Notes under the pieces: model-generated
Told to the model about the DNA's origin: nothing
Seen by the model: only the letters and a program-made list of their open reading frames with translations
The model's database searches: none
In this document: piece after piece, positions 23,921 to 35,714 of the stretch
How the letters are laid out: every line of letters begins with the position of its first letter
Position numbering within the stretch: position 1 is the stretch's first letter
Program-made: the position numbers and the translations under genes
From: Xanthostigma xanthostigma
Taxonomy: Eukaryota; Arthropoda; Insecta; Raphidioptera; Raphidiidae
Length of the DNA stretch: 64,000 nt
Direction: 5' to 3'
Assembly: GCA_963575645.1 (NCBI GenBank)
Contig: OY754466.1
Coordinates: forward strand, 43,308,001-43,372,000

Positions 23921-26900
23921 ATGGCTAGTATATTAAAAGGTATAACCAATTTCTTTTGGTCGGAATATGTGTGGTTACCTCCTAACGTTACTTGGGCAGA
24001 TATCGCACCCGGAGCTGGAAATAAAACAAATTACACAGACTATCGACACCTAATTTTTCCAGTGCCGATGGCAGTAGGCTTACTATTTCTTCGATACATA
24101 CTAGAAAAGTAAGTATACAAAAATTGTACTCTACTTTGTTTCATTATTTGACTCACTTGCCCTTTTAATAAGAGAATAGATATTCAGATTGACTTTTAAT
24201 ATTTCTGGAATCATGTAGTTGATGCTGTGTTTTATTTATAGATTGATTTATTTAAGTATAATAATTATTCCGAGAACTCATACAGTTAATTTAGAATTTA
24301 TATATAAAACAGCTAAAACGAATATAACGATTAGTGAATCCTTAACCTTCATTTAAATGTTTTGTTTTTTTTTAGATATTGGTTTGCACCAGTTGGTTTA
24401 TCATTAGGTATTAAGAATTCTAGAACAAAGAAAGCACCACCAAATACAGCGTTAGAACAAGCATACGGAGAATTAGGTCCGAAGAAACGTTTAAGTCATA
24501 AGAAACTGCTCGCTTTGGCAAAGCAAACCGATTTATCCGAACGACAAGTCGAAAGGTGGTTACGTTTGCGACGAAGTCAAGACAAGCCTAGCACATTAAC
24601 AAAATTCTGTGAAAATGCTTGGAGATGTTCCTACTATACTTTTAGTTTCATTTATGGTATGTTTTTCATATCGGTATCGAAAGAAATTAATTTTTTTCTT
24701 GGCTAATTTTAATGCTAAAATATTTTCAAATCATTTTTTTTTAGGCCTGGCAATCTTATTTGACAAATCTTGGTTTTGGGATATCAACTACTGTTGGTAC
24801 GATTACCCTCATCAAGGTGTTACGGATGATATTTGGTATGTAAAATTATTAATTATTTAATAATACAGGTATAAAATTCATCCATCGACACAATTGACAA
24901 CTTTTCAACCTTTAAAATTCTAAACAGTGCTTTCAATATTTCATAATAATCGTAACAAAACAAAATCTAGGCGCTTTCTTTTTGTTTTATTATTATAAAA
25001 ACAAAAAACTGATGCCAAAGGATCGTTTCTTGTTTGTTTTTTTAATTACTTAGTCTGTGTTTTTACACTAAGGCGAATGGTACACGGACTACTTCAAGCA
25101 GTCTATGGAATGTTTTTTACGAAAATACTACGAATCTACGTAGAAAAACAGTTGGTTTCAACTGCTCGAAGCAGTTGAGTACAGCCGGCCCGAAACGCTC
25201 CATTAGTGTAAAAATTAGTACCGTTCCATCACTTGTGGAGTTGGAATGGTAAAATTGAGAACAAATAAACATGTTAGGGTTGTCTTTTTGAGTGTTAGTT
25301 TAAAGTATTCCACTTATCCTTTCCACACTGACAGCTCCAGTACAGATATAGCTGTTATGCTGAACAAAACATAACCTTGGTCGAGCGTCTTTAATCTACA
25401 ATATTTATTAAGCATAGTTTCTAATAATACTAAATTCAATCTTATATAGTTTGTAATGTTAGATTACATTCATAGGTGGTATTACATGATATCGTTATCT
25501 TTCTACTGGTCTCTTGGCATAAGTCAGTTCAGCGATGTTCGACGTAAAGATTTCTGGCAAATGTTCATTCATCACATCGCAGCAATATTATTGCTCTCGT
25601 TGTCCTGGGTATGCAACTTGCATCGCATCGGCAGTCTTGTTCTGATCGTCCACGACTGTGCGGATATTTTCCTCGAGGTAAATGTTAAACTTACCGAGCT
25701 CGTGACGAAAGTCGTGTTTTTCGATTATTAAACCGTGAACGTTGTGTTTTTATAGGCGGCTAAAATGGCCAAGTATGCCAATTATCAACGTATCTGCGAC
25801 ACGATCTTCGCATTCTTCACCGTACTGTGGATAGTGACTCGACTGGGCGTTTATCCGATGTGGATAATATATGCGACGAGCATCACCGCCCCGACCATAG
25901 TTCCTATGTTCCCGGCGTACTACATTTTCAACAGTTTACTTCTTCTGTTGTTGTTCTTACATGCCATTTGGACTATGTTAATTCTACGCATTGCTTACAG
26001 GTAACTTACATTTTGTGTACTAAATAAATCGCGCTTTTAGTGTTTCGGGTCTACAAATTCGTTTTTAAACATCGTACAATAGTTTTAACATTGTAATCAG
26101 GATGGACACAGGGGTGGAAACGTTACCGGAGATACTTGAAAAAAAACTTAGCCGCCGTGAGACGTCTGGCAGATGGTGAAACATACATTTAAACGAAATT
26201 CTAGTGACTAAATTTCACCCTGTAACTAAATTTTGCCTTGACATTAAAAACAAGTATACTGTAGTCTGATAGAAAGGAACACGCAGCACACAGCTCACAC
26301 AGTGTATAGTATACACACAAGGGAGTCGAGAGTGATGGCGGTGAGAGGGAGAACATCATGCCGTTTGCTGTTATGTTTTACTGCCCAGACGCGCCAATAG
26401 ATGTTTCACAACAAAAAAGTATCTAGATGCAAAATATCAAACAGTCAATATCCCAAAAGATGAAAGATACTTTGCATGAAAGTATATCTAAATAAAAGAT
26501 ACCAGATACATTGTATGAAATTATATCTAAATAAAAAATACTCTAACCGACAGATACTTTAAAGTATATTTTAAAATAAATGTTTTAGTATCTAAGTTAC
26601 TTTTAAAAATAAAAATGCCTTTTTTATGGGAGGGGGAAATTCGTCACAGACATCATCGGAGAATGCCGAACTCCTATAGGCTAAAACTCCCTCAATTACC
26701 CATTTCTTTCACCGGAGACTGCTTTCGAATTGCTCGTTATATCTAAATTACTTTGTAAGCATATCAGATATCTTAAAATGCATTTTAGATATTTTTGAGC
26801 AGTATCTTTATTTTTTTATACATATACAACAACAAAAATAGACTGAATTTTACGCTGCATATTGCAGAAGTAAAATTGGTACAATTGTAAAAAAACAATA

Positions 26901-28584
26901 ATAATGGCATCGACCGCCGGAATCGAAACTACGTCCTTTAAGTTACGAGGCAAGTGTCCTACCTCGCCACCACCTTAGCTTAATGTCTTACAGTCGGTTT
27001 TTATAGTATACGGTATACGTACATTGTGACGCGGTCGTTACATTTTCGATCTCAAGAATCAATTTTATTCTACCGTGCCAAGAGAAATTTTACTTCAATA
27101 TCTTAGACACAGGATATTGCCCTACTCTGTGTATGACCCATTTTTAAACGGCTTTATTTAGCTTGACTCCGTATATTTGTTTGTTATTAACATGATGATG
27201 TATAGAACGTCAAAAAGTTCATTTTTTGTGGTTCGTCATCAACATTAAGATTTCTTGTAATTTAATTACAGTTGATCTGAGATTAGATAACTTTGTTGAC
27301 TAGTCACTAATCAACAATTCGGTAATTTGTAATTACTGTGAATTTTTAAAAGGAATTTGTTATCAGCGCAATCAGTAGATTGCGTTTTCTTGAAATGTAT
27401 GTTCTCAAATTTTTTGGACATGACAAATTGCGTGCTCAGTAAATATATTTTTAAAGTCGACTGATTTAATAATAATAATCTACAGTATCTATCTATTAAT
27501 TTGCGTGCCACACGTTGCAAAAATTACCATTTACTATTGTTGCAATTTATTCAATTAAAGAATACATGGATGGCCGTGACGATTTTTAATCACAATCGAC
27601 ACTCCTTGAACTCACAAATGAATATTAAATTCTATAAGTAAAAGCTTTTGAAGCTGATTTTAGTCTGTCTGTGTGTTAGTCAATTTATTAATTCCGAGTT
27701 AAGTGACAAACTACTCAACCAATTTTAATCGGGCGTTCACTGTAGTTACAGATCAGAAACCGCTCATAAAATTTGATTGCATTTTTTCGGTTATTTTGTA
27801 CTTTATATCCGAGGAGAAGAAAGATCCGTATCTGTTAGTTTTTGGCGGATCTTTTACCTAATTAATTTTCAATTCATAGATGAAATTTTATATATATAGG
27901 TGATTAGGTAATAATGAAAACCTGTTAAATTCCATTCAGATTATTTTTTATTTTTTTAAATCGTATTTGGCACCTTTATATTGCAACCATTTATCGTAGT
28001 GAGTACCATACTAATAGTACATAACTCAAAGGTACTAAATCAACTATCTTTATAATGAGATATTGCACATTGATCTTTGGAAAGAGACAACCTGTTATGA
28101 GAGTTACCTCTTAAAGAGGTCAATAACTTTTTCCCATAACAGATAGTCTCTTTCCAAAGGTCGATGTGCAATATTTACCGCCGCGTACTCTAAGAAAGTT
28201 AAGATCCGTATCCGCGGATCTTGAAACCAAAAATCCGTATTCAGATCCGTATCCGCGGATATACATTTTTAACGATCCGGCACATTACTACTTTATAATT
28301 TCTGGAAGTTTCTAAAAGTTATATATAATGACTAATTGAATTTGGAGAGTAAGTAATCATTTTTAGATTACAAATAAACAATAATCTCTGCCCACGTTTG
28401 ATTGAGTGGGTATAGTTATAAAAAAAGATTAAAATTATTTTTTCATCTAGTAGGTGTGTAATTGTTTTTCATTTATTATAGGGCGTTACAGTCCGGACAA
28501 ATGGAGGGCGACATCCGCAGTAGTTCATCGAGCAGTGAAAACAACTTGACTGATAATTCAGCTCATTCGGCGCTTCAAAATTGA
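23921..28584 (+). CDS. schlank: Ceramide synthase (Lag1/TLC family with homeobox-like domain)
   Basis: Integral ER membrane enzyme that N-acylates sphingoid bases with fatty acyl-CoA to make (dihydro)ceramide. Six coding exons: 23921-24108, 24376-24656, 24745-24835, 25476-25677, 25756-26000, 28482-28584. They total 1110 nt, giving 369 aa. The N-terminus has a lumenal NKT glycosylation sequon and then a first membrane segment. The Hox-like domain follows (LSERQVERWLRLRRSQDKPS). The TLC domain contains the Lag1p motif, visible as FWQMFIHHIAAILLLSLSW and VLIVHDCADIFLE, including the two catalytic-type histidines. The cytosolic tail is short, acidic and Ser-rich (MEGDIRSSSSSENN). All phases match and the length is normal. 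The last intron (2.5 kb) holds a SINE-like head and a foldback. A possible poly(A) signal AATAAA is at 28659-28664. Confidence 0.95.
25056..25216. repeat. Possible foldback element in ceramide synthase intron 3
   Basis: TTTTTACACTAAGG at the left and CCATTAGTGTAAAAA at the right, with inner complementary ACTGCTTGAAG-like words. Arms are short. Confidence 0.45.
26900..26990 (-). mobile_element. tRNA-derived SINE head
   Basis: On the minus strand the A box TGGCGAGGTAGG (26959-26970) and B box AGTTTCGATTCC (26919-26930) are correctly ordered and spaced for a Pol III promoter. The tRNA identity is not clear. It lies in the last ceramide synthase intron. Confidence 0.7.
28060..28175. repeat. Foldback element in the last ceramide synthase intron
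   Basis: ATATTGCACATTGATCTTTGG and CCAAAGGTCGATGTGCAATAT form the outer arms. GAGAC and GTCTC with ACCTGTTATG/CATAACAG continue inward. Confidence 0.7.
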
Positions 28585-28664
28585 TTACACAATTTAAATT
28601 GGCTTACTTATTTTTCAGATTTATTTATAAACTACAAATAATAGAGGTCTTTGCATACAATAAA

Positions 28665-30118
28665 ATAATAACTGGGAGGCATTAATTAACTTTGTTTTTG
28701 TTTTCAATGCTGACAGCTGTGTTGCAAAAAAAAAAAAATAGAAAATATAGATATCTGACAAAAATTCTTTAATTTTCAAAAAGTGTATGTAAAAACAAAT
28801 GCCACGAAGTTTAAGTGATATCAGTGTGTCCATTAATTTAGTTTTGTGCATTTATTTTGATAAGCGGTTTTTTTTATATTAAATGGTTCAAAACTATGTA
28901 ACCATATTTTTTTTATTCCTATGTTATTTGCGTGCATTCCAAAAACAAATGAAAGGACCGCACATGTTTACAACATTCTCATTTCTATATCATCACAACA
29001 AAAATTGATTACGTAAATCACGTGATTTGTGTTTTCAATTGTTTGTCAAGATCATTGGTCATGTTTTCATTAATAGGTCCAAATAGGTCAATCATATTTT
29101 GTTATCTTGTACAGTAATTCATATTTCATTCGTTTAGTGCTGGGAATTGGTTGCTTGAAAATAGACTGAAGCAGCGCTAAGCAAGTAATGCATTTATATG
29201 TAAAATGGAGTTACTTAAGTGAGGTGATCTCCGAAAACAGCGCTAAACGAACCGAGTTTTAGAGATATTACTGTATAGAGATTTGGCATTTGACGCTATG
29301 AATATCGTTTTGCAATATAACCACGCCTCCTCATGTCAAATCTCAATCGATACAATCGTAAATACATCACTAATCATTGCCATTTTTTTCAAGGTTAGAA
29401 AACCATAAAGTGTCGCAAATACAAGACACCAAAATGTACAACATATTATACTGTTTGCTTCGAGTGTAACAATATTTAACGGCGGAGTTATTGCTCATTG
29501 AATCAAACTAGCTTATAGGTTATGATGGAAAGTTTACATATAATCCCCGACTTAAAACTGTTGAAAATATAAAATCAGGCAAATATTTAAACTATGCTTT
29601 ATTAGTCGAGGAATGTCTGTTTTTTGCTTGTTTCAGTTGCAATATTTATCATAACATTTTTTCATAACTCCAATCACAGCAAAATCAGCATTGAATATTA
29701 TTAAACAAATGAGCATCGATTTAATTAATGACAGAGTCCATTAGAACAAAAAAAATCGTAATTATATTAGAAAATAGAAAGGATCTCTCATTTCACTCGA
29801 CTGAGAAATAAAACTGCTTGAACAGACCGACACTTGGTCCTTTAGCTTTGTTGAATGTACTAATTGTTCAACATGTACTTACAAAATAAGTTTTGAAAGT
29901 AAAGATGAAATGTTTTAAGTTGACTAAACTATTATGCATTGAAGCTTTTTTATTTTTTTAATTGTCTTGGACAAAATGTGAAGACAGGACACTAGTTATG
30001 TAAGTTGTAGAAATTTACAAAAAAAAAAAAAAAATTATACGTACATAGGCGCCGGCCACTTGATTATTTAAGTCATGTCTCCATCTCAAATCAACTTATT
30101 GGGATTTTACTTCGTTCA
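28665..30118. other. Gap downstream of ceramide synthase
   Basis: AT-rich. It may include 3' UTR. No gene or repeat recognised. Confidence 0.4.
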
Positions 30119-30364
30119 TACGCCATCTACTCAGCATTTCAATGAACTATCCGAAGCGTCTCGTAAAGTATTGCACCACAAATATTTTTGTAAATATTGT
30201 TTACAATTATGGAGGTTACAACACACGTCACCGAAAAATCAAAGAAGAAGCGTAATATGTGTTGTTCAGTACCTAATTGTGCTAGTACATCAAGTGTAAA
30301 TGTTGATAACAAATTGAAAAATGACAGCTATCAGCTGATTATGATACGTCATGCCAGAAAATAA
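30119..30364 (+). pseudogene. THAP-domain transposon (P-element-like) 5' fragment
   Basis: An ATG at 30209 opens a 51-codon frame that contains NMCCSVPNCASTSSVN, the Cys-x2-4-Cys start of a THAP zinc finger as in P-type transposases. It ends at 30364, without the rest of the domain. The 90 bp upstream recur in reverse at 20105-20195, so this is a repeat and not a unique gene. Confidence 0.6.
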
Positions 30365-33300
30365 AAGTAATTTCCTAGTTAAGTCATACCGTCATGTCAA
30401 ATACTAACACTGAATCGTCTAGGACTTCCGTTCGAGAATCAGTATCTAATATTTCGAGGTTAGACATTAAGTTTGAGACCGGGATTTTCCATTTTCTGTG
30501 AAAGTGTTACATTTGTAATGAAATTGACTATTTTTTTTTATAACTGGTCATTATTTATTGAACAAAATAGTTTTTATAAAATAGGAGCATGATAAAAAAT
30601 ATTCATTAGAAATTCGGAACGAAGTTTAACTTAACGCAAACATATTCAAATACAATCGACCATTTACTGTATGTATTTGTGAATCCTGATCCCAATGGTG
30701 AGTCTCTGTGTTACAGAAATCTGCACACAATCCCACTTATAATCCATCCGATATTATGGGATCGGAAGGCCTAAATCGAAATTTTTTTTAATATCCGATC
30801 GCGTTTTGCCAAAAAATGAGTTTCAAAAGTCGGCGCCTATGAATACATGACTAGAGACAGCTGCATAGTTTTAAATTATGTTTTAATAATTATTTATCTT
30901 GTTTTTGTTATCCAAAGAATAATGGCTTATTGTTATATTTTACAAAAAAAAAAAAAAAATGTTTTGTATCAGTTATTGTCCTTATTAACTTTTTGTAATC
31001 ATGCATGAATTGTGACCAGTCTTATAACATTGAGCTTGCAACACAATCGTAAATAAGTAGTGTGTTATTTTTTGTGAAAGTGTGAAAAAAAGTCTTCAAG
31101 TGTGAATGAACAATGCACAAGTGTATTTATTCTATTGTGACGTGTACAGTGTTAGGTTTGGTCTTTATAAGGAACGAATACAACTTAGAAATCATTAACA
31201 CAATAATTAGAACCGTTTAGCGGAACTACTATGTTTAAAGCTAAGTAAACACTTAAAGATGTGACAATAGAGTAAGTAAGACATCGAAGATGTTTCTTCG
31301 GTTTGCGAAATGTTTTGAAACGGCGCTTTAATTTTATATACTTGCCACTGGCTACTCTCAATATATCGTTCATGAGATCTCGCTACATGACTACCAAAGT
31401 GTAATTTTGAATTGAACAGTGCCATTTTTTTCACGTTGGTATCATTGATTTCGATGAAACAAAAGTTGTATTGAATTTTGATAGAAAAACAAATGAGTTT
31501 ATTAACTGTTTGAGATTTTTATAAGAAGAAATATTGATTTGTGACCGAAATAATATTTGAGTTTGATCGAAGTGATTTTTTTAAGCGAAAGCTGAATTTC
31601 GTTTTTTTTTTTTCACCTTTAGCTGAAACTAATTATTTTGCCGAAGTTGTAATTTTTGGCCGATTGCAGTCAGACTCTGCCGATAATAAAATGCTTTTAT
31701 GCATGTTTCGTGATCTTGTGGACATAATACACTGTGTGTTACAAGAAAACTGTTTTATGTCGGTGTGAAAATATATATTAATAATTTTTATAATGAGAAT
31801 ATTTAATTTTTTATTGAAAACTGGTAAACGCATTCGAAGTAAATAATTTTGTGTTTACACTTTTGTATAATTCGTAAAATTTTAACTATTCGCTTGCATT
31901 TAATATTATAAAAGGAAGCGTTGCGTGATTGTTTGAACAGCTGTGTATTTAAAAGTTAGAACCCCCCAAACTCTTGATGATCGGCAATAACAGTTTGTTT
32001 TTCTTTTGTTCGTATGAATACGCTGTATAGTAGGTTTATAAGTATTTTTAATTTTGTCGATTTTTTACACATTTGCAATACCCTATTAGAACAGAGATTA
32101 CTCTTTATTTTATCGAGTACTAGTGATCTACTTTACATTTTTCATCTATAACCATATGTAGTTGATACTCTCTAGGTAGAACCTATGATCCTTGTAATTT
32201 GAATGATTTTATGAGGTTATGTTCGCTAGCGATGACCAAAAGTGACGCAGGAGTCGACTGATAGCTTGCTGTCCCTGATTCGTTGAATTTTTTCCATCCC
32301 GTTGATTAAATTGTATATGTTCTTGTGCAAAAGTTCATTTTGTTGAAAACAACTGACACTCTTAAATCTAGATTTAAGGCTAAAATTCATTGTTTATTAC
32401 GGCAGAACCAGTGAAATCTTCAAAAATTATTTTTTTAATATGTTTGACGCCAACAATATAGAATTTACCTATTTAAATTTTTTTCCCCAGACACGCTTTT
32501 TTCTATAATTATTCATTTTTTTTATAAAGTGGCCTTAAATTTTATTTTGTAGAAAAGGTAAAATATATGGTAATTGAGACGTTTAAAAAAGATAAATATT
32601 TTTAAGTGACCTTAATTGCGTTTTTATATGCAAACAAAATCAAAATTATAAAAACAAAAAAAAAACAGCGTGTGTAATGGGCTATGTGCAGGGAGGCGGA
32701 GTTTCAAATTTTTTTATGCGAGCGTTTGTGGTGAGCACTAGGGGAAACTTCAAGCTCAAATTTTCCGTATCAGTGAGCAATGTTTATTAAAAGTGAAAAT
32801 AGTTTTAATTTTATGAAGTTTTTTAATTACAAAGAAAACATAGGAAAAGTAAGCGATCTGGAAATGCTTGATGTGTTCTGGGCTGTTGCGCTGATGGCGA
32901 TTTAAGTAAAATAAGGACCATTGGCGCCCTAATTTGACGTTCCGCTGTCAGTGTAAACAAATTAATATCAGTTTTTCTTATTACATTTTTTTTTGACACA
33001 TCATGGTCAACTAAAGTTTTTGACTTATCACCTTAGAAACATGTCGCGATTTCCATAAAAAGTGAGTTCAATAATTCTCTATTACCCACTAGCGGCGCTA
33101 GTTGGCTTCATGCACACAGCCTATAGAACATGATTTTCTTTTTTAATTGTATTTTGGGGGCAGTTAGTGCCCACTTTAACATTTTTCTGTTACAATGAAG
33201 TGTCCTTAGCATTTTATAGTAAAATGAATGCAGAAATCTTGCATCTGTGTTTTACATCAATTGAGAGAAATTCAATGCAAAATGAAACTGAAATTTTCTA

Positions 33301-33434
33301 GAAAATGACTCAAATGCAGGTATTTAAAATTAAAACTTCAACAGGATCAGTAGTACGAGCGTAAAAATTTTCAACTGAATAGTTTGAGCTTATGTTAATA
33401 TTGTTTTTAAAAAGGTTTTTTTGAAACGAGAAAA
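30365..33434. other. Gap, mostly without recognised features
   Basis: AT-rich with long A runs (30940, 32656). Frames on both strands look fortuitous. Only a tentative TIR element at 32672-33123. Confidence 0.4.
32672..33123. repeat. Possible TIR element in the gap before TDP-43
   Basis: GTAATGGGCTATGTGCAGG at the left and TGCACACAGCCTATAG at the right. The arms are short and imperfect, so the call is tentative. Confidence 0.3.
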
Positions 33435-33505
33435 TTTTTATAACTGCCGGAATTCGAACCCAAATTGTGTAGGTCATTTCCCTGCATGACTAAATTATTT
33501 CACAT
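33435..33505 (-). mobile_element. Possible tRNA-derived SINE head
   Basis: B box GGGTTCGAATTCC on the minus strand (33449-33461), with an A-box-like TAGTCATGCAGG upstream. The match is weaker than at 26900. Confidence 0.45.
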
Positions 33506-33849
33506 TTCAGTAAAAATGTATGCGTTTACAAATATATTATTATTTGTTTAAAGTTTTTTGCGAATTACCACAGGCTACTTAAAAAATTGAGGGGTTCTTC
33601 GCTTTTACAAACGATTCCGTGTGATTTTAGTTTTGTAGAATACGAATTAATGCAATGTTTGTTATAATTTATACGATTGAAATAAATTAGATATGCATCT
33701 TTCCAAAGACTAGTCGGCTATTTCAGTTTAATAAGAAAATCGTAGTACATTATTCCACAGTCAGTGTTCCGTTTCAGACATAAATATTTGAATATCGTAG
33801 ATCACAGACGCTCGGCAACCAAGATCATTGGTGTTAAATTCAGACGCAT

Positions 33850-34090
33850 ATTCGGAACCCAAAGGAATGGTGAGACCTCTGGTGAGAAATTTGCCGAACT
33901 GTCCTAAGGGGGGTTTTTGACAGATAAACTATGGAGGCATAAGGTAAACATTGACTTAGAAAAGCAAGATGGAGGCTAGCCTAGCCTCCATCATGGTTTT
34001 CTAAATAAATATTTACCTGTTAAAAACCTCCCTTAGGACAGTTCGGCGCATTTCTCACCAGAGGTCTCACCATTCCTTTGGGTTCCGAAT
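33850..34090. repeat. 241-bp foldback element, copy 2
   Basis: Same length and ends as the copy at 4024. It shares the left flank CAGACGC and the right flank TGGC. Confidence 0.85.
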
Positions 34091-35099
34091 TGGCTTGACT
34101 TGGGTTAGTCAGGTACTGCACAGAATGATTGCAGCTTGGAAATTAAGAACAAACAACGGTCCACTCGCTGCAGCGATTCGATTTGACTTAGTGTACGACC
34201 CTTTGTTTATTCTTGCTTATGTAAGACTGTTGATTGAACAGTGCCGTGTCAAGCAAAACCAAGTTGATTCATAAAATGTTCTGTTAGAAATTGCAGCTAT
34301 CTATAAAAGTAATCACAATCATTAAAATTTGAGTGTATTGAGATTCTTATGACTACACAAAATTTCACTGTAACCGAGCTAAAATCGAAATGCGATTTTT
34401 AAGTTAGCGTTGTCAACCTGTGAGTAACGACTGAAACGAAAGACTTTTCTGGGTTTTTTCCTCTTCTACGTACTCTTAAAAAATATATTCATTCCACATA
34501 ATACTATAATCTTACAAATTTTCGATTTTTAGGTGAGTTTTATTGAACAAAGTCGAAAGAGCAAAATGCATATTATAACACTAATTTTTTTTGTAAGTCA
34601 CTTAAAAAGTAGATTATTATAATCATTCCAAAATAAAATTTTTACATTGCGTATTTGTCATTTGATTTTAACATGAAATTTCTTGAATGCTAAATATTGA
34701 TTAGTAAACAGTGTTAATTATTTTAAATATTTGGGTGATTATAAGAAATAATTCTACTTTATTGGCTTTATAGCGTGGTGTAAAATACTGGACTTGTAAA
34801 TATTGCTTTACATTTTGTCGCTAATTTAAATTAGATTATATATTTTTGAACTGTTTTAAATACCTAGGTCTCTGCTAAAAGATTTTTTTCGTCGTATAAG
34901 ATTTTAAAATAATTTGTTGTAAGTGAAATTGTATCATACATTTATTTTGAGCTAAAACTGTTAAATGTTCAAATGAAAATAAAGTCCACGAAATTTCAAA
35001 GCTATTTCAACGATTTTTATAGGTTCTCCTTGTTTTTATTCTTGACAACTTTGAGTGCTAACAATGGTGATTTTAATTTCAGTGTATTATTGAACAAAA
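34091..35099. other. Gap upstream of TDP-43
   Basis: AT-rich. No exon or repeat recognised. An upstream noncoding exon of TDP-43 is possible but not visible. Confidence 0.4.
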
Positions 35100-35714
35100 T
35101 TTAATTTACATAAGAAAATTTCGAAATAACACATTCATTTTCTGCAAGAGAATTAATTAATTTATGACATTCGATATTTGTTCGACGAATTCTTTTTAAA
35201 TTTTTATGAAAGTGATGGTTGATGTTCTCTGGATGAATGCCACCGATTTTTTTCCGATGACGTGACGGCCGATTTCGTGTGTATCTGGTATCTTTTTATT
35301 TTTACGTGTGCTACCATTTTTGTATTGTGTATATCGGTATGTGAAAGAAAGTACAATGTAAGAAAGAGATATACGTATAATGTCTGAAATAAGTTAGAAA
35401 GAAATAGTACGGTACCTATAAAAATAGCAAGAAATGAATGTCGGTGGTCGTCGTCGTGTGAAAAACAAAATGATCGCCATTTTGTGTGCGTCGTGAGATA
35501 TGGTCGTGAGTGCATAGAATGTTTAAGAATGGTGTATGGATGAACAGAAAAATTGTGAAGGAATGAATTTGTGTTTGTTGTGAGAGTGTTGTTTTGTGTA
35601 TTATTAATTTTTAGCAAAGTTCGAACATCTTTGAAGCCTACTTATAAGAACAAAAAGTTGCCATAAAGTTGGCTGTAAATTGTGATTATAATTGCAAATT
35701 CGTACAATACAATC
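35100..35714 (+). promoter_or_regulatory. Upstream region and probable 5' UTR of TDP-43
   Basis: About 600 bp before the start codon. The stretch 35560-35605 is rich in GT and TGTT words. TDP-43 binds UG-rich RNA, so self-binding is conceivable if this is transcribed. No transcription start or splice site could be fixed. Confidence 0.3.

Noticed and set aside
26400-26820. AT-rich stretch with repeated AGATAC/GTATCT words in a ceramide synthase intron
   Set aside because: The words are short and irregular. No ends, duplication or period could be defined.
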